DNA of 37,161 nt from Spirochaetia bacterium (lineage in GTDB: Bacteria > Spirochaetota > Spirochaetia > Treponematales > Treponemataceae). Each line of letters begins with the position of its first letter. Position 1 is the first letter of the stretch. Shown piece after piece: positions 8,097-16,012 of this stretch. The notes under the pieces are model-generated. The model worked only from the letters and a program-made list of their open reading frames with translations, did not search any database and was not told the DNA's origin. Position numbers and translations under genes: made by a program. The stretch is from assembly GCA_900769975.1 (NCBI GenBank), contig CAAGIR010000186.1, positions 1-37,161 of the forward strand, read 5' to 3'.

Positions 8097-10253
8097 TTAA
8101 TACCTTATCCTTTTTACACTTGTAATTTTACTTACCAATAAATTTAAAATTTCCCCAGAAGGTTCTGTCTCAAAACGCAATACTGATTCTCCTTCATTTT
8201 TGGAAAGTCCGATTGCATGACCTAAAAGTGAATAAAAAGCGTTTGATTCCATTTGATTTGGAAGCTGGATTTCCATTAAATCTTCATCTTTTATGGAAGT
8301 TTCTATTAAATGAACTTTTCCAGCATAATCGGTGCCTTTTGCTTCAAAAATTTCTGTGCGGATGCACGTGTTTTTTAAATGTTCTTCAGATAAAATAAGA
8401 TGATTTTCAATTTTGTACCTGAGCGAGGCTTTTTGATTTGCTTCGATGTCCATTTTTTCAAGAATTTTAAGCAAATCGTTTTTTAAATTCGGATTTTTCT
8501 TTGTTTTCTGCTTTTTTACGGATGGTTTTTCTTTATTTTCATAAAATCCGTCAAAATCGGTGGAAAAATTATCAGCATTATTATCGAAAAAATGAGTTTT
8601 TTGAGCGGGACGCAATGCTGGAAAAGTGGTAAATTCTGAAAATTCGGTGGATTTTTTTGTTTTTCCTAAAAACTCGAGTCCGCTTTGTGAAATAAAATCC
8701 TTTATATCTGAATTTTGAGGAATGTTCAGAAAATAAATGCCTGGTGCAAGTTTTTCTTTTATGAAAGACTGGATTTTGGGATTATTTTCTACCAGCGAGG
8801 CATTATTTTCTGCAACTTTTAAAACAAATCCTTCATATAAAACAGCACTGTTGTACGTGTTGAACCATTCAATAATGTTGATTTTTAAATTCTGAGGAAT
8901 TTCATAATTTGAATAATCAGACAAAAGTGAAAAAATTTTTCCTGGCGTAAAGCCAAAATCAAACGCTACGGCTGAACTTTGTTTTGTAATTTCAAATTCG
9001 GTCACTACATCATATTTTTTTATAAACATGAATTTTGAAAAATCCAGCAGGGTGTGTAAATCAAGTCTTGGCAAAATATTTACGGTGAATGTAGAATCAA
9101 TGCTCAGTACTTTTTGATTTTTCGTCTGTTCTTTTGCGTGCAAATTGTAATTCTGATTTTGTCCTGCCATTACAGGATTTGCAATAAAAATTTCTGTGTT
9201 ATTTTCGGATTTTCCTGTTTTTTGAAGAAGTCCGAATTGCATGGCATTGTCAATCATACATTCGAGAATCGTAGAATTTTGAAAAATCTGTTCACAACTG
9301 TCCTGTTTTGCTGCCTGCAAAATCTGACTGAAACGGCTGGTGCCATTTTTTGTGCTGCCTGAAAAGGATGTTTGTTTTGTGCTTGTCAAAAAAGCAAGTC
9401 GTAAAATATTTCTTTTGGAAAAACCTTTTTCTGGAATAGATGAAAGGCAGTCGATTAACAACTGGGCTTCTTTTCTTAAACCTTCCTGGCTGAACCTTGA
9501 AACTGATGCCGTACAAATCAACGAATATTGAAAAATTTCTGGTAAAAGTGAAAAAGCTTGAAGTCTGGAATTGTTTATTTCAAAATTGCGTTCGCCTTGT
9601 TTTAAAATAGAAAGATTTACGAGAGATGTCGTTAAAAGTTGAATTGTTTTTTCTTTTTTTGCAAAAATTTCGCCTAGACGTGACAAATCATTTTTTTTCA
9701 ATGAGCCGTCTGCTTTGCAGGAAATGCCTTTATTTTGGACAAATGAAAAAAACGCTGCGAGAAAATTTGGAGAAAGGGAAAATGCATCATCAGTGGAAAA
9801 AAACATTATGTTTTCTTCTGGAAAAAGAAGTTTTTTGTCGAAAAATGGCTGCAAATCTTCTTTTAATAACGGATTTATATGGATTTTTTCTGTGAAAGTC
9901 TGAGAATTTGTCGTTTTATAAATTAAAAGACGTTCGCAAAGGTTTAAAATTTTGGAAAAAATCTGCTCTTTTGTAAATTCGCCTTCAAAAAAATCAAAAA
10001 GAATTTGTTGAGTAGGATTTTGAATCATATTTACTGCGGTGAGGATTTTGATGTCAAATTCGTCAAGCAAATCAAAAATGTTCTGGATAATATCCGGCTG
10101 CCTGATAAAACTTGCAAGCTGAGAAACAAGCCGCTGTTTATTGTATGGAGTTTTAATTTCTCCCAGATAGAGCCGCATCAAATAAAAAAAATCTTTGTCG
10201 GACAGCGAATTTACTGATTCCTGCCATTCTGCAATTTCTACATTATTCTTCAA
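8097..10253 (-). CDS. Helicase-associated protein, stand-alone PF13625-type domain, partner of the XPB helicase
   Basis: A 718-aa soluble protein starting at a TTG (10251-10253), with GGAGAG 7 nt upstream inside the end of the helicase gene; the two overlap by 11 nt. Residues about 385-480 (IDSTFTVNILPRLDLHTLLDF through EIPQNLKINIIEWFNTY) fit the pattern of the XPB/Ssl2-type 'Helicase_C_3' domain (PF13625). The helicase next door has the same pattern at its own N-terminus. The N-terminal half is helical, possibly winged-helix-like, and 560-600 is a polar lysine-rich linker. No nuclease or ATPase motif is visible. I infer a DNA repair or remodelling partner of the helicase; the biochemical role is not known. 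Confidence 0.7.
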   Translation of the reverse strand: MKNNVEIAEWQESVNSLSDKDFFYLMRLYLGEIKTPYNKQRLVSQLASFIRQPDIIQNIFDLLDEFDIKILTAVNMIQNPTQQILFDFFEGEFTKEQIFSKILNLCERLLIYKTTNSQTFTEKIHINPLLKEDLQPFFDKKLLFPEENIMFFSTDDAFSLSPNFLAAFFSFVQNKGISCKADGSLKKNDLSRLGEIFAKKEKTIQLLTTSLVNLSILKQGERNFEINNSRLQAFSLLPEIFQYSLICTASVSRFSQEGLRKEAQLLIDCLSSIPEKGFSKRNILRLAFLTSTKQTSFSGSTKNGTSRFSQILQAAKQDSCEQIFQNSTILECMIDNAMQFGLLQKTGKSENNTEIFIANPVMAGQNQNYNLHAKEQTKNQKVLSIDSTFTVNILPRLDLHTLLDFSKFMFIKKYDVVTEFEITKQSSAVAFDFGFTPGKIFSLLSDYSNYEIPQNLKINIIEWFNTYNSAVLYEGFVLKVAENNASLVENNPKIQSFIKEKLAPGIYFLNIPQNSDIKDFISQSGLEFLGKTKKSTEFSEFTTFPALRPAQKTHFFDNNADNFSTDFDGFYENKEKPSVKKQKTKKNPNLKNDLLKILEKMDIEANQKASLRYKIENHLILSEEHLKNTCIRTEIFEAKGTDYAGKVHLIETSIKDEDLMEIQLPNQMESNAFYSLLGHAIGLSKNEGESVLRFETEPSGEILNLLVSKITSVKRIRY

Positions 10254-12027
10254 AATTCAACTCTCCGTCGTATCTGACAATTTTATATTCATAACCCTGT
10301 TCTGCAAGAAATTTCTGGCGGTTTGAACCAAATTCTTCTTCCACAGTGTTTCTCGTAATTAAAGTGAAAAAGCGTGATTTTCGTTCTTTTGGGCGCAAAA
10401 TTCTACCAAGCCTTTGTGCTTCTTCCTGCCTGCTGCCAAAAGTTCCGCTTACCTGAATGGCAACAGAAGCATCTGGTAAATCAATCGCAAAATTTGCAAC
10501 TTTTGACACCACGAGGACGTTTATTTTTCCATTTCTAAAATCTGTATAAATTGCATCACGTTCAGCATTTGGTGTTTTTCCAGTGATGATAGGGACATTC
10601 AGTTCTTTTGCAATTAAATCAAGCTGCTGAATGTATTGCCCAATCACAAGAATTTTATCGTTCGGACATTTTTGAAGAATTTCCTTTACAATCGGCAATT
10701 TATTTGGATTCATGCTTGCAATTTTGTGTTTTTCGCGTGCTGTAGAAACTGCGTAGTCAATTTCTGAAGAAACTGGTAAATCTATGCGCACTTCAATACA
10801 TTCAGCCGAAGCAATCCAATGGTCACGTTCCAGTTCTTTCCAGGGAACATCATATCTTTTTGGTCCGACAAGACTAAAGACATAACCTTCACAACCATCT
10901 TCACGCACCAAAGTAGCAGTAAGCCCCACTCGCCGCACCGCCTGAAGTTCTGCCACCACTCTAAAAACAGGAGCGGGAAGCATGTGTACTTCATCATAAA
11001 TAATCAGGCCCCAGTTACGTTTGTGGAAAAGTGAAAAATGAGGATATGGTCCGTCCTTGTTTGGGCGCCACGTTAAAATCTGGTATGTTGCAACAGTTAC
11101 AGGTTTGATTTCTTTATTTTCACCAGAATATTCTGCAATTTGATCTTTGTCGAGGTCGGTTTTATCTAAAAGTTCATCTATCCATTGATGTACGGCCGAA
11201 ATATTTGTCGTAATTATCAAAGTGCTTGTTTTAAGCATATCCATAATCGTCATGCCTACAATTGTTTTTCCTGCACCACAAGGTAAAACTATCGTTCCAA
11301 ATCCAGTTCCGGGACCTTTGTCACCAATTAACGCTTGAGCCGATTTTTTTTGATAATCTCTGATAATAAATTCCCTGCCGCTTGCAGTTTTGTTTTTTAA
11401 ATTTACAGACAGACTTTCACCGTCGCAAAGGGGAACTTCATCTTTTACAGGCCAACCTGATTGCAATAGCAGCTGTTTGATTGTTCCTCTATCGGTGAGT
11501 TTTAAAATAAAAGAAAAATCTGGCGCATCATGAGCAGTCGTTTTTGTAGGAATGGTTAAATATTTTTTTACAGAAGGATTTGCCCCAATTTCTTTAAAAA
11601 CGGGAAGACTGTTTGCGACAAGATACAGATATTGTTCCTTAATTTCTTTGACAATTTCTTTGCCATCTTCTGTTTTTTCTACCGCAGTATTTTCAATTTC
11701 GTCTGCAAAATGAACATCGGGAGCGTCTGTCAGTTTAATTTTCCCAAAACGGCTTGAAATTTCTTTTATCCATGTGACAATTGACTGAGGCACATCGTAA
11801 CGTGCGTATTTTTGCAGGACTGCAACAACGTCCTCGGCAGAAAAATTTGCACTGGCAGCATTCCAAAGCGATAGGGGAGAAAGTTTATATGTATGCAGAT
11901 GTTCAGGCGATTTTTCCAGCTCGGCAAACGGAATTAAAGCGTTGCGACATTCTTCTGCAAGAGGTGCATGTACGTCCAGCAAAAGAGTACGGTCACCCTG
12001 AACAATCAACGGATTTTCATAATTCAT
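10243..12027 (-). CDS. XPB/ERCC3-like superfamily 2 DNA helicase
   Basis: XPB-type 3'-5' translocases open DNA in eukaryotic TFIIH and also occur in archaea and some bacteria. The 594 residues show an N-terminal PF13625-like damage-recognition domain (about 5-100), Walker A PCGAGKT (249-255), DEVH box (345-348), motif III TAT (370-372), the XPB-specific RED triad (R375 E376 D377) and motif VI QRLGRILR (538-545). The RED motif and the GPKRYDVPW segment after it separate XPB from other SF2 helicases. It is the first gene of a minus-strand operon. A TATAAT at 12039-12044 (minus strand) is only about 12 nt upstream of the ATG and no Shine-Dalgarno is seen, so the mRNA may be nearly leaderless. 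Confidence 0.92.
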   Translation of the reverse strand: MNYENPLIVQGDRTLLLDVHAPLAEECRNALIPFAELEKSPEHLHTYKLSPLSLWNAASANFSAEDVVAVLQKYARYDVPQSIVTWIKEISSRFGKIKLTDAPDVHFADEIENTAVEKTEDGKEIVKEIKEQYLYLVANSLPVFKEIGANPSVKKYLTIPTKTTAHDAPDFSFILKLTDRGTIKQLLLQSGWPVKDEVPLCDGESLSVNLKNKTASGREFIIRDYQKKSAQALIGDKGPGTGFGTIVLPCGAGKTIVGMTIMDMLKTSTLIITTNISAVHQWIDELLDKTDLDKDQIAEYSGENKEIKPVTVATYQILTWRPNKDGPYPHFSLFHKRNWGLIIYDEVHMLPAPVFRVVAELQAVRRVGLTATLVREDGCEGYVFSLVGPKRYDVPWKELERDHWIASAECIEVRIDLPVSSEIDYAVSTAREKHKIASMNPNKLPIVKEILQKCPNDKILVIGQYIQQLDLIAKELNVPIITGKTPNAERDAIYTDFRNGKINVLVVSKVANFAIDLPDASVAIQVSGTFGSRQEEAQRLGRILRPKERKSRFFTLITRNTVEEEFGSNRQKFLAEQGYEYKIVRYDGELNFEE

Positions 12028-12045
12028 TGTAACTTTTAATTATAG

Positions 12046-12394
12046 TTGAAAAGCAAAAATGTTTAAAGAGAAGAATGGAAGTTTGAGAAAATCAGGCAAG
12101 CAGTAAAAAAAAGGAGGTCTGTCCCTACGCAGCTTCACTGCTACCGAGTTTTTTAACGCTTTGCTAAAACTCGTGAAGTGTGATAAAGAAACGGCGAGGT
12201 CTGTCCCCGTTTAAAATGTCGCCAGCGGGGTGTGTGGGGTGCAGGGTTTAGATGAAACAGCGTACCGAGGCTTGAACAGGCGGGCTGGCAACAGCCCGAG
12301 TCGCTTGCGACCGAACCGATAGGTGAGCTGAGAAAGGCGACTGGGTAGGGAAATGTTTGCTGAAAAAATAAAAAAAGTGAGGTCTGTCCCCGTT
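12046..12394 (+). repeat. SVR copy 2 with tags and a CGAGTTTT hairpin (intergenic)
   Basis: No gene is seen here. Three forward tags GGTCTGTCCC lie at 12116-12125, 12198-12207 and 12381-12390. Between the first two is a hairpin, CGAGTTTT...AAAACTCG (about 12147-12175), also found near 33571. The SVR element spans about 12218-12345: conserved start GTCGCCAG, variable stem GGGCT-ggcaac-AGCCC, second stem GTCGC-tt-GCGAC, third stem ACC-gata-GGT and end GGCGACTGGG. The third stem is GCC/GGC in most copies and ACC/GGT here, so the pairing is kept by paired changes. Confidence 0.8.
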
Positions 12395-13045
12395 TTAATT
12401 TTGGGCGGGAATGGTGGTGTTTTTGAAGTATTTTGGTGCTTTGTAGTCGATGTACCAGCTGCCGTTGTAAAAGCCGTTTTCATTTACTACAGGCGAAACA
12501 AAAATTACTTTTGCAGGATTTTGTGTGTCATATTCAAATGTGTTTGATTTCCATTCATAAGGTTTTGTTCCTTCAACGCTGTAAGAAAAATTATTCTGTT
12601 TATCAACAGGCGTGTAAAAGCGGATTTTATATTTGCCTGGTTTTAAAGTCAGATGCATTGCCATAGAACCGCTTAGAAAATAAGATTTTTTGTAATTATA
12701 AAGAACGTTTTTTTTGCGTGATGAAGAAAAAATTTCCTGTAAATTTTGAGAACTTCCAGAATCATAATGATTTTCTATCCATTCGTAGGCGGCTGTGCAG
12801 GACGAAAAAGTTACATCTTCAGCATTTTCGTCAAGAAGTTGCAGATAACAGCGTACTTCGTTGATTTCTCCATTATTTTGCGGACGGTAAATAATCAGCT
12901 TATTTTTAGGATGTCCTGCGTCCATATTTTTTGTTTCCTCCAGAAAGTCATAATATGAACCAGGAACAGGCTGCCCAAAAATTTGTCCTAAATCAAAAAA
13001 AAGAGAAATCAGAAAAAATGAAAGACAAAACAAAGTACGTTTCAG
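12395..13045 (-). CDS. Secreted protein of unknown function, probable CTG start
   Basis: The frame has no ATG near its start. A TTG at 13031-13033 is possible, but a CTG at 13043-13045 is better placed: AGGA ends 7-8 nt upstream, and it gives a normal signal peptide with a basic start (MKRTLFCLSFFLISLFF), cleavage near IFG/QPV. The 216-aa product has mixed beta character with several Tyr and Trp residues; no family is recognised. It begins 9 nt after the stop of the upstream acetylesterase gene on the same strand, so the two are probably co-transcribed. The mature protein would be periplasmic or surface-exposed. The coding call is solid; the start codon is less certain. Confidence 0.7.
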   Translation of the reverse strand: MKRTLFCLSFFLISLFFDLGQIFGQPVPGSYYDFLEETKNMDAGHPKNKLIIYRPQNNGEINEVRCYLQLLDENAEDVTFSSCTAAYEWIENHYDSGSSQNLQEIFSSSRKKNVLYNYKKSYFLSGSMAMHLTLKPGKYKIRFYTPVDKQNNFSYSVEGTKPYEWKSNTFEYDTQNPAKVIFVSPVVNENGFYNGSWYIDYKAPKYFKNTTIPAQN

Positions 13046-13054
13046 ATTTACATC

Positions 13055-14731
13055 CTAACTGCAAGTCATAATCTGCTGAATTTCTGCATGCTGATTAGCG
13101 GTCGCTCCGTCATTTTGCGAAGTTCTGAAAGGCGAAAGCGGAAGACCGTTTTTCCCGAAAACTGGGGACGGACCATAATTGTACCAGGCATATCTTGCAA
13201 AAACAGGCTGCGGAACTTTGCTGCTGCATAAAATAATTGTATTAAGATGAGAATCAGTACCGCCGAAAGCAAATTTTGCAGGATAGTAAACACCGTCAAT
13301 TCCAGCCACTTCAAAACCTGTAAAATCTGAAGGAACATCGTTTCCCTGAATCTTTTCAAGTTTTTTATAATTTTCCAAAGTTTGTGAATCATCATGAATA
13401 GAAAATCCATTTTCAGCATTATCAAAAACAAGCGTAATTTTGCCGTCTTTTGAAAAATAATCCTTTAAAATTGGGGAAAGTACATTTTCAGAAGGCAGTT
13501 TTTTGTAAACATTTGCAAGAGCATTTTGTTCCATACGTTCGGCGAGAGTTTTTTTTGCACGAGGATGAATATCGCTGAATTGTCCCAAGCCCATAGCACA
13601 CGTCATCCATGCATTTTTTACAGTTTGATGGATTTTTAACTGTGCTTCACGAATTAAACACCAGTGCTTAAAATCTTTATCCTGTTCGTAGCGATGTTCA
13701 GGAAGCTGCACAAAAATAAACGGAAGTTCAGGGTTATCAAAATCTTCTCGCCAGTTTTGAATCATCATACCAAAAAGTTTTGCGTACATTTGAGGTTTGT
13801 GATCATCACTTGCTCCCTGATACCAGATTACCCCCTGCAAAGTGTACGGCGTAATGCGCGAAAGCATACACTCGTAAAGTCCAGTCGGGCGGTAAGGATT
13901 TTTGCAAGATTTTGGACCTGGCCATGGATTTTTCCCCAGAAGTTTTTCCGCTTCTTCCCAGGAAATGCCAGGTTTTTCCTGCCAGAGTTTTGCATATTTT
14001 TTATCCCATTCGCTGTATTCTTTTTCGTAATCTTCATATTCTTTAATTTGCTGTTCAATAGATTTTCCCGCCGTTGCTTCTTCCTGTTCAGTCAGATAAG
14101 TGCGCAAATCATCATCTACAGAAAGATAATCTTTTTTCATCCAGACACTTGCAGAAGTCCCGCCCCAGTTACAGCCAATTACACCGACAGTGCAGCCCAA
14201 ATCCTGTGCAAGTTTTTTTGCAAAAAAATAACCGACTGCCGACCAAGATTTTTTGCCATCGCTTTCCCACGTCTGCCAGCAGGTATTTTTTTCGGCTTCA
14301 TAAAAATGTTCATCTTTCCAGGCAATTTTATTTGTATAATAAAAACGAACGTTCGGATCATCTTTTTGATTTGTAAGTTCGTCAGGACCTTCTGTGCAGT
14401 TTTGAAGTTCAAATTCCATATTGCTTTGACCGCCTGCAAGCCAAACTTCGCCAATACAGACATTTGAAAAAGTTTTGTTAATGGAAGCTATTCCGTCAGT
14501 TGCAGAAATGTCAATTTTACAATTATTCTGTGCAGATTGAGGTTCAAGCTTTACTTTCCACTTGCCATCGTGTGAAGCAGCCTTGTTTTGTGATAAAATT
14601 TTTCCATTTTCATTAAAAAGTGTAACCGTAACGGTAAAATCATCATCAGCATCACCAAAAAAACTTATAAATCTATTTCGTTGAAGCACCATATTATCAG
14701 AAAAAACTGCCGCTACACTAAAATTTCTCAT
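13055..14731 (-). CDS. SGNH-type sialate O-acetylesterase-like carbohydrate esterase, cytoplasmic
   Basis: The family (PF03629, SASA) removes O-acetyl groups from sialic acids or from plant-polysaccharide sugars. This 558-aa protein has an N-terminal beta-sandwich (1-90), block I GQSNMEF (101-107, nucleophile S103), the Asn/Gly segment IGCNWGGTSAS (185-195), WYQGASDD (303-310) where WYQGESN is common, and the catalytic DIHP (D387, H389). It starts at once with the mature fold and has no signal peptide, so it should act in the cytoplasm on imported acetylated sugars or oligosaccharides. AAGGTGGT precedes the ATG. The substrate (sialate, xylan-derived or pectin-derived acetyl esters) cannot be decided from sequence. 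Confidence 0.85.
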   Translation of the reverse strand: MRNFSVAAVFSDNMVLQRNRFISFFGDADDDFTVTVTLFNENGKILSQNKAASHDGKWKVKLEPQSAQNNCKIDISATDGIASINKTFSNVCIGEVWLAGGQSNMEFELQNCTEGPDELTNQKDDPNVRFYYTNKIAWKDEHFYEAEKNTCWQTWESDGKKSWSAVGYFFAKKLAQDLGCTVGVIGCNWGGTSASVWMKKDYLSVDDDLRTYLTEQEEATAGKSIEQQIKEYEDYEKEYSEWDKKYAKLWQEKPGISWEEAEKLLGKNPWPGPKSCKNPYRPTGLYECMLSRITPYTLQGVIWYQGASDDHKPQMYAKLFGMMIQNWREDFDNPELPFIFVQLPEHRYEQDKDFKHWCLIREAQLKIHQTVKNAWMTCAMGLGQFSDIHPRAKKTLAERMEQNALANVYKKLPSENVLSPILKDYFSKDGKITLVFDNAENGFSIHDDSQTLENYKKLEKIQGNDVPSDFTGFEVAGIDGVYYPAKFAFGGTDSHLNTIILCSSKVPQPVFARYAWYNYGPSPVFGKNGLPLSPFRTSQNDGATANQHAEIQQIMTCS

Positions 14732-14855
14732 AAATAACCACCTTGAAAGCAGAAACTTTCTATATTATAGAATTTTTCAGGAATGTTTTATCCAGAATAA
14801 TACTGTCCCCTGAATAATACTGTTCCGTGAATAATTTTGCCCAGGAATGTTTGAG

Positions 14856-14884
14856 TTGTTTTTATCTTGTTGTTTGATTATAAT
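14856..14884 (+). promoter_or_regulatory. Sigma-70-type promoter for the flavin reductase gene
   Basis: TTGTTT at 14856-14861 and TATAAT at 14879-14884 are separated by exactly 17 bp and lie about 50 nt upstream of the flavin reductase start. Just before it (about 14793-14845) is a short degenerate tandem repeat of the unit GAATAATACTGT, between the divergently transcribed esterase and reductase genes. Confidence 0.6.
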
Positions 14885-14932
14885 ATTATTTATAAACAAA
14901 AGCAAATAAAATCAAACAAAAGTAGGTAAAAT

Positions 14933-15490
14933 ATGAAAAAGAATTTTGGAAAACAAACATTTATGTATCCTATGCCAGTGTTAATTATTGCAAGTTATGA
15001 CGAAAATGGAAATGCAGATGCAATGAATGCTGCCTGGGGTGGAATTCACGATACAAATCAGATAGGAATTTGCATTTCGCCAGAACATAAAACCGCAAAA
15101 AACATCCTGCGTAAAAAAGCCTTTACGGTAAGTTTTGCAGATGAAGCACACGTAGCCGAATGTGATTATGTGGGACTTGTAAGTGCAAATAAAGAGTCAG
15201 AAAAATTAAAAAAAGCAGGATTTACAGTTACTAAGTCAGAATTTGTTGATGCACCAGTAATCAACGAACTTTCAATGTGTCTGGAATGTGAACTTGTAAG
15301 TTTTGACGAAACAACAGGCTATACCGTTGCAAATATTTTAAATGTTAGTGCGGAGGAAGCAGTTTTGACAGAAGGAAAAATTGATCCGTCAAAATTAAAG
15401 CCAATCACTTACGATTCTGTTAATCACAAATATATTGCACTTGGTAAGATAGCAGGAAATGCATTTAGTGACGGGAAAAAATTAATGTAA
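14933..15490 (+). CDS. Flavin reductase family protein (FMN-binding split barrel)
   Basis: This 185-aa cytoplasmic protein matches the small FMN-binding split-barrel family: YPMPVLIIASYDENG at the start, the conserved NAAWGG and the CISPEHKTAKNI stretch, which together form the flavin pocket. Family members reduce flavins with NAD(P)H or serve as flavoprotein electron carriers; many in anaerobes have no assigned partner. It is preceded by a good promoter, is transcribed away from the acetylesterase and converges on the next gene, so it is probably monocistronic. Its physiological acceptor is not apparent from the neighbours. Confidence 0.85.
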   Translation: MKKNFGKQTFMYPMPVLIIASYDENGNADAMNAAWGGIHDTNQIGICISPEHKTAKNILRKKAFTVSFADEAHVAECDYVGLVSANKESEKLKKAGFTVTKSEFVDAPVINELSMCLECELVSFDETTGYTVANILNVSAEEAVLTEGKIDPSKLKPITYDSVNHKYIALGKIAGNAFSDGKKLM

Positions 15491-15511
15491 AATTATTTTT
15501 TTGATGAAAAT

Positions 15512-15895
15512 TTATGCCTGGATTTGAAAAAGATCACCGGGCATAGGTTTAGCACCATTAATGATGTAAGGATTTTGAACAGCCTGGCTAATCTGTTTCT
15601 GATAATTTTTGATTAAAACTTCAGCTTGATTTTCGGAAATGTTTTGAACAGATTTTTTTGGTTCATTTTGAATAGCAGAAAGCCTTTCTATCAGCGAATT
15701 TAAAATGCGAATTTTGCTGATAGAAACACCGTTTTGTCCAGTTTTTGCAGCGACACCAGAAACATGGTCAAAATTTGAATAAATAAGAGATGAACGACTT
15801 ACAGGAACGTAGAGTTTTCCCGACGAACCACTACCAGAGATGCTGCTAGAATAAGAAAATGCATTTAAATAACCAATAGAAGTCATTTTATTCAC
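15512..15895 (-). CDS. Conserved-looking small protein of unknown function
   Basis: A 127-aa protein with a good GGGGTG ribosome binding site before the ATG at 15893-15895. It has a Ser/Gly-rich N-terminus, a central hydrophilic segment with helix-forming text (SKIRILNSLIERLSAI), and a second helix (ENQAEVLIKNYQKQISQAV) before a proline-containing tail. There is no signal peptide, membrane segment or known motif. Composition and ribosome binding site argue for a real gene; I do not recognise the family. It is separated by a hairpin-bearing gap from the transporter gene upstream on the same strand. Confidence 0.6.
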   Translation of the reverse strand: MNKMTSIGYLNAFSYSSSISGSGSSGKLYVPVSRSSLIYSNFDHVSGVAAKTGQNGVSISKIRILNSLIERLSAIQNEPKKSVQNISENQAEVLIKNYQKQISQAVQNPYIINGAKPMPGDLFQIQA

Positions 15896-16012
15896 CCCAC
15901 AAAATATAAACGCAATTGCAATCTGCGAAAATCTACAGTTTGCAAAGAAAAAGTTACACTTTTTCCATTCATTTATATTTTCGGAGTGAAAATAACAAAG
16001 TTTAGAAAAAAA
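15896..16012 (-). terminator. Hairpin-bearing gap after the ArsB/NhaD transporter gene; fragment of the 6.6-kb repeat
   Basis: GAAAAAGT-tac-ACTTTTTC forms a perfect 8-bp hairpin (about 15947-15965) that could end transcription of the minus-strand transporter gene. Beside it, 15908-15922 matches 15 bp of the tandem repeat at 6.6 kb (AACGCAATTGCAATC), followed by an imperfect stem GCAATCTG/CAGTTTGC. This looks like a third, diverged fragment of that repeat family. Confidence 0.45.
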
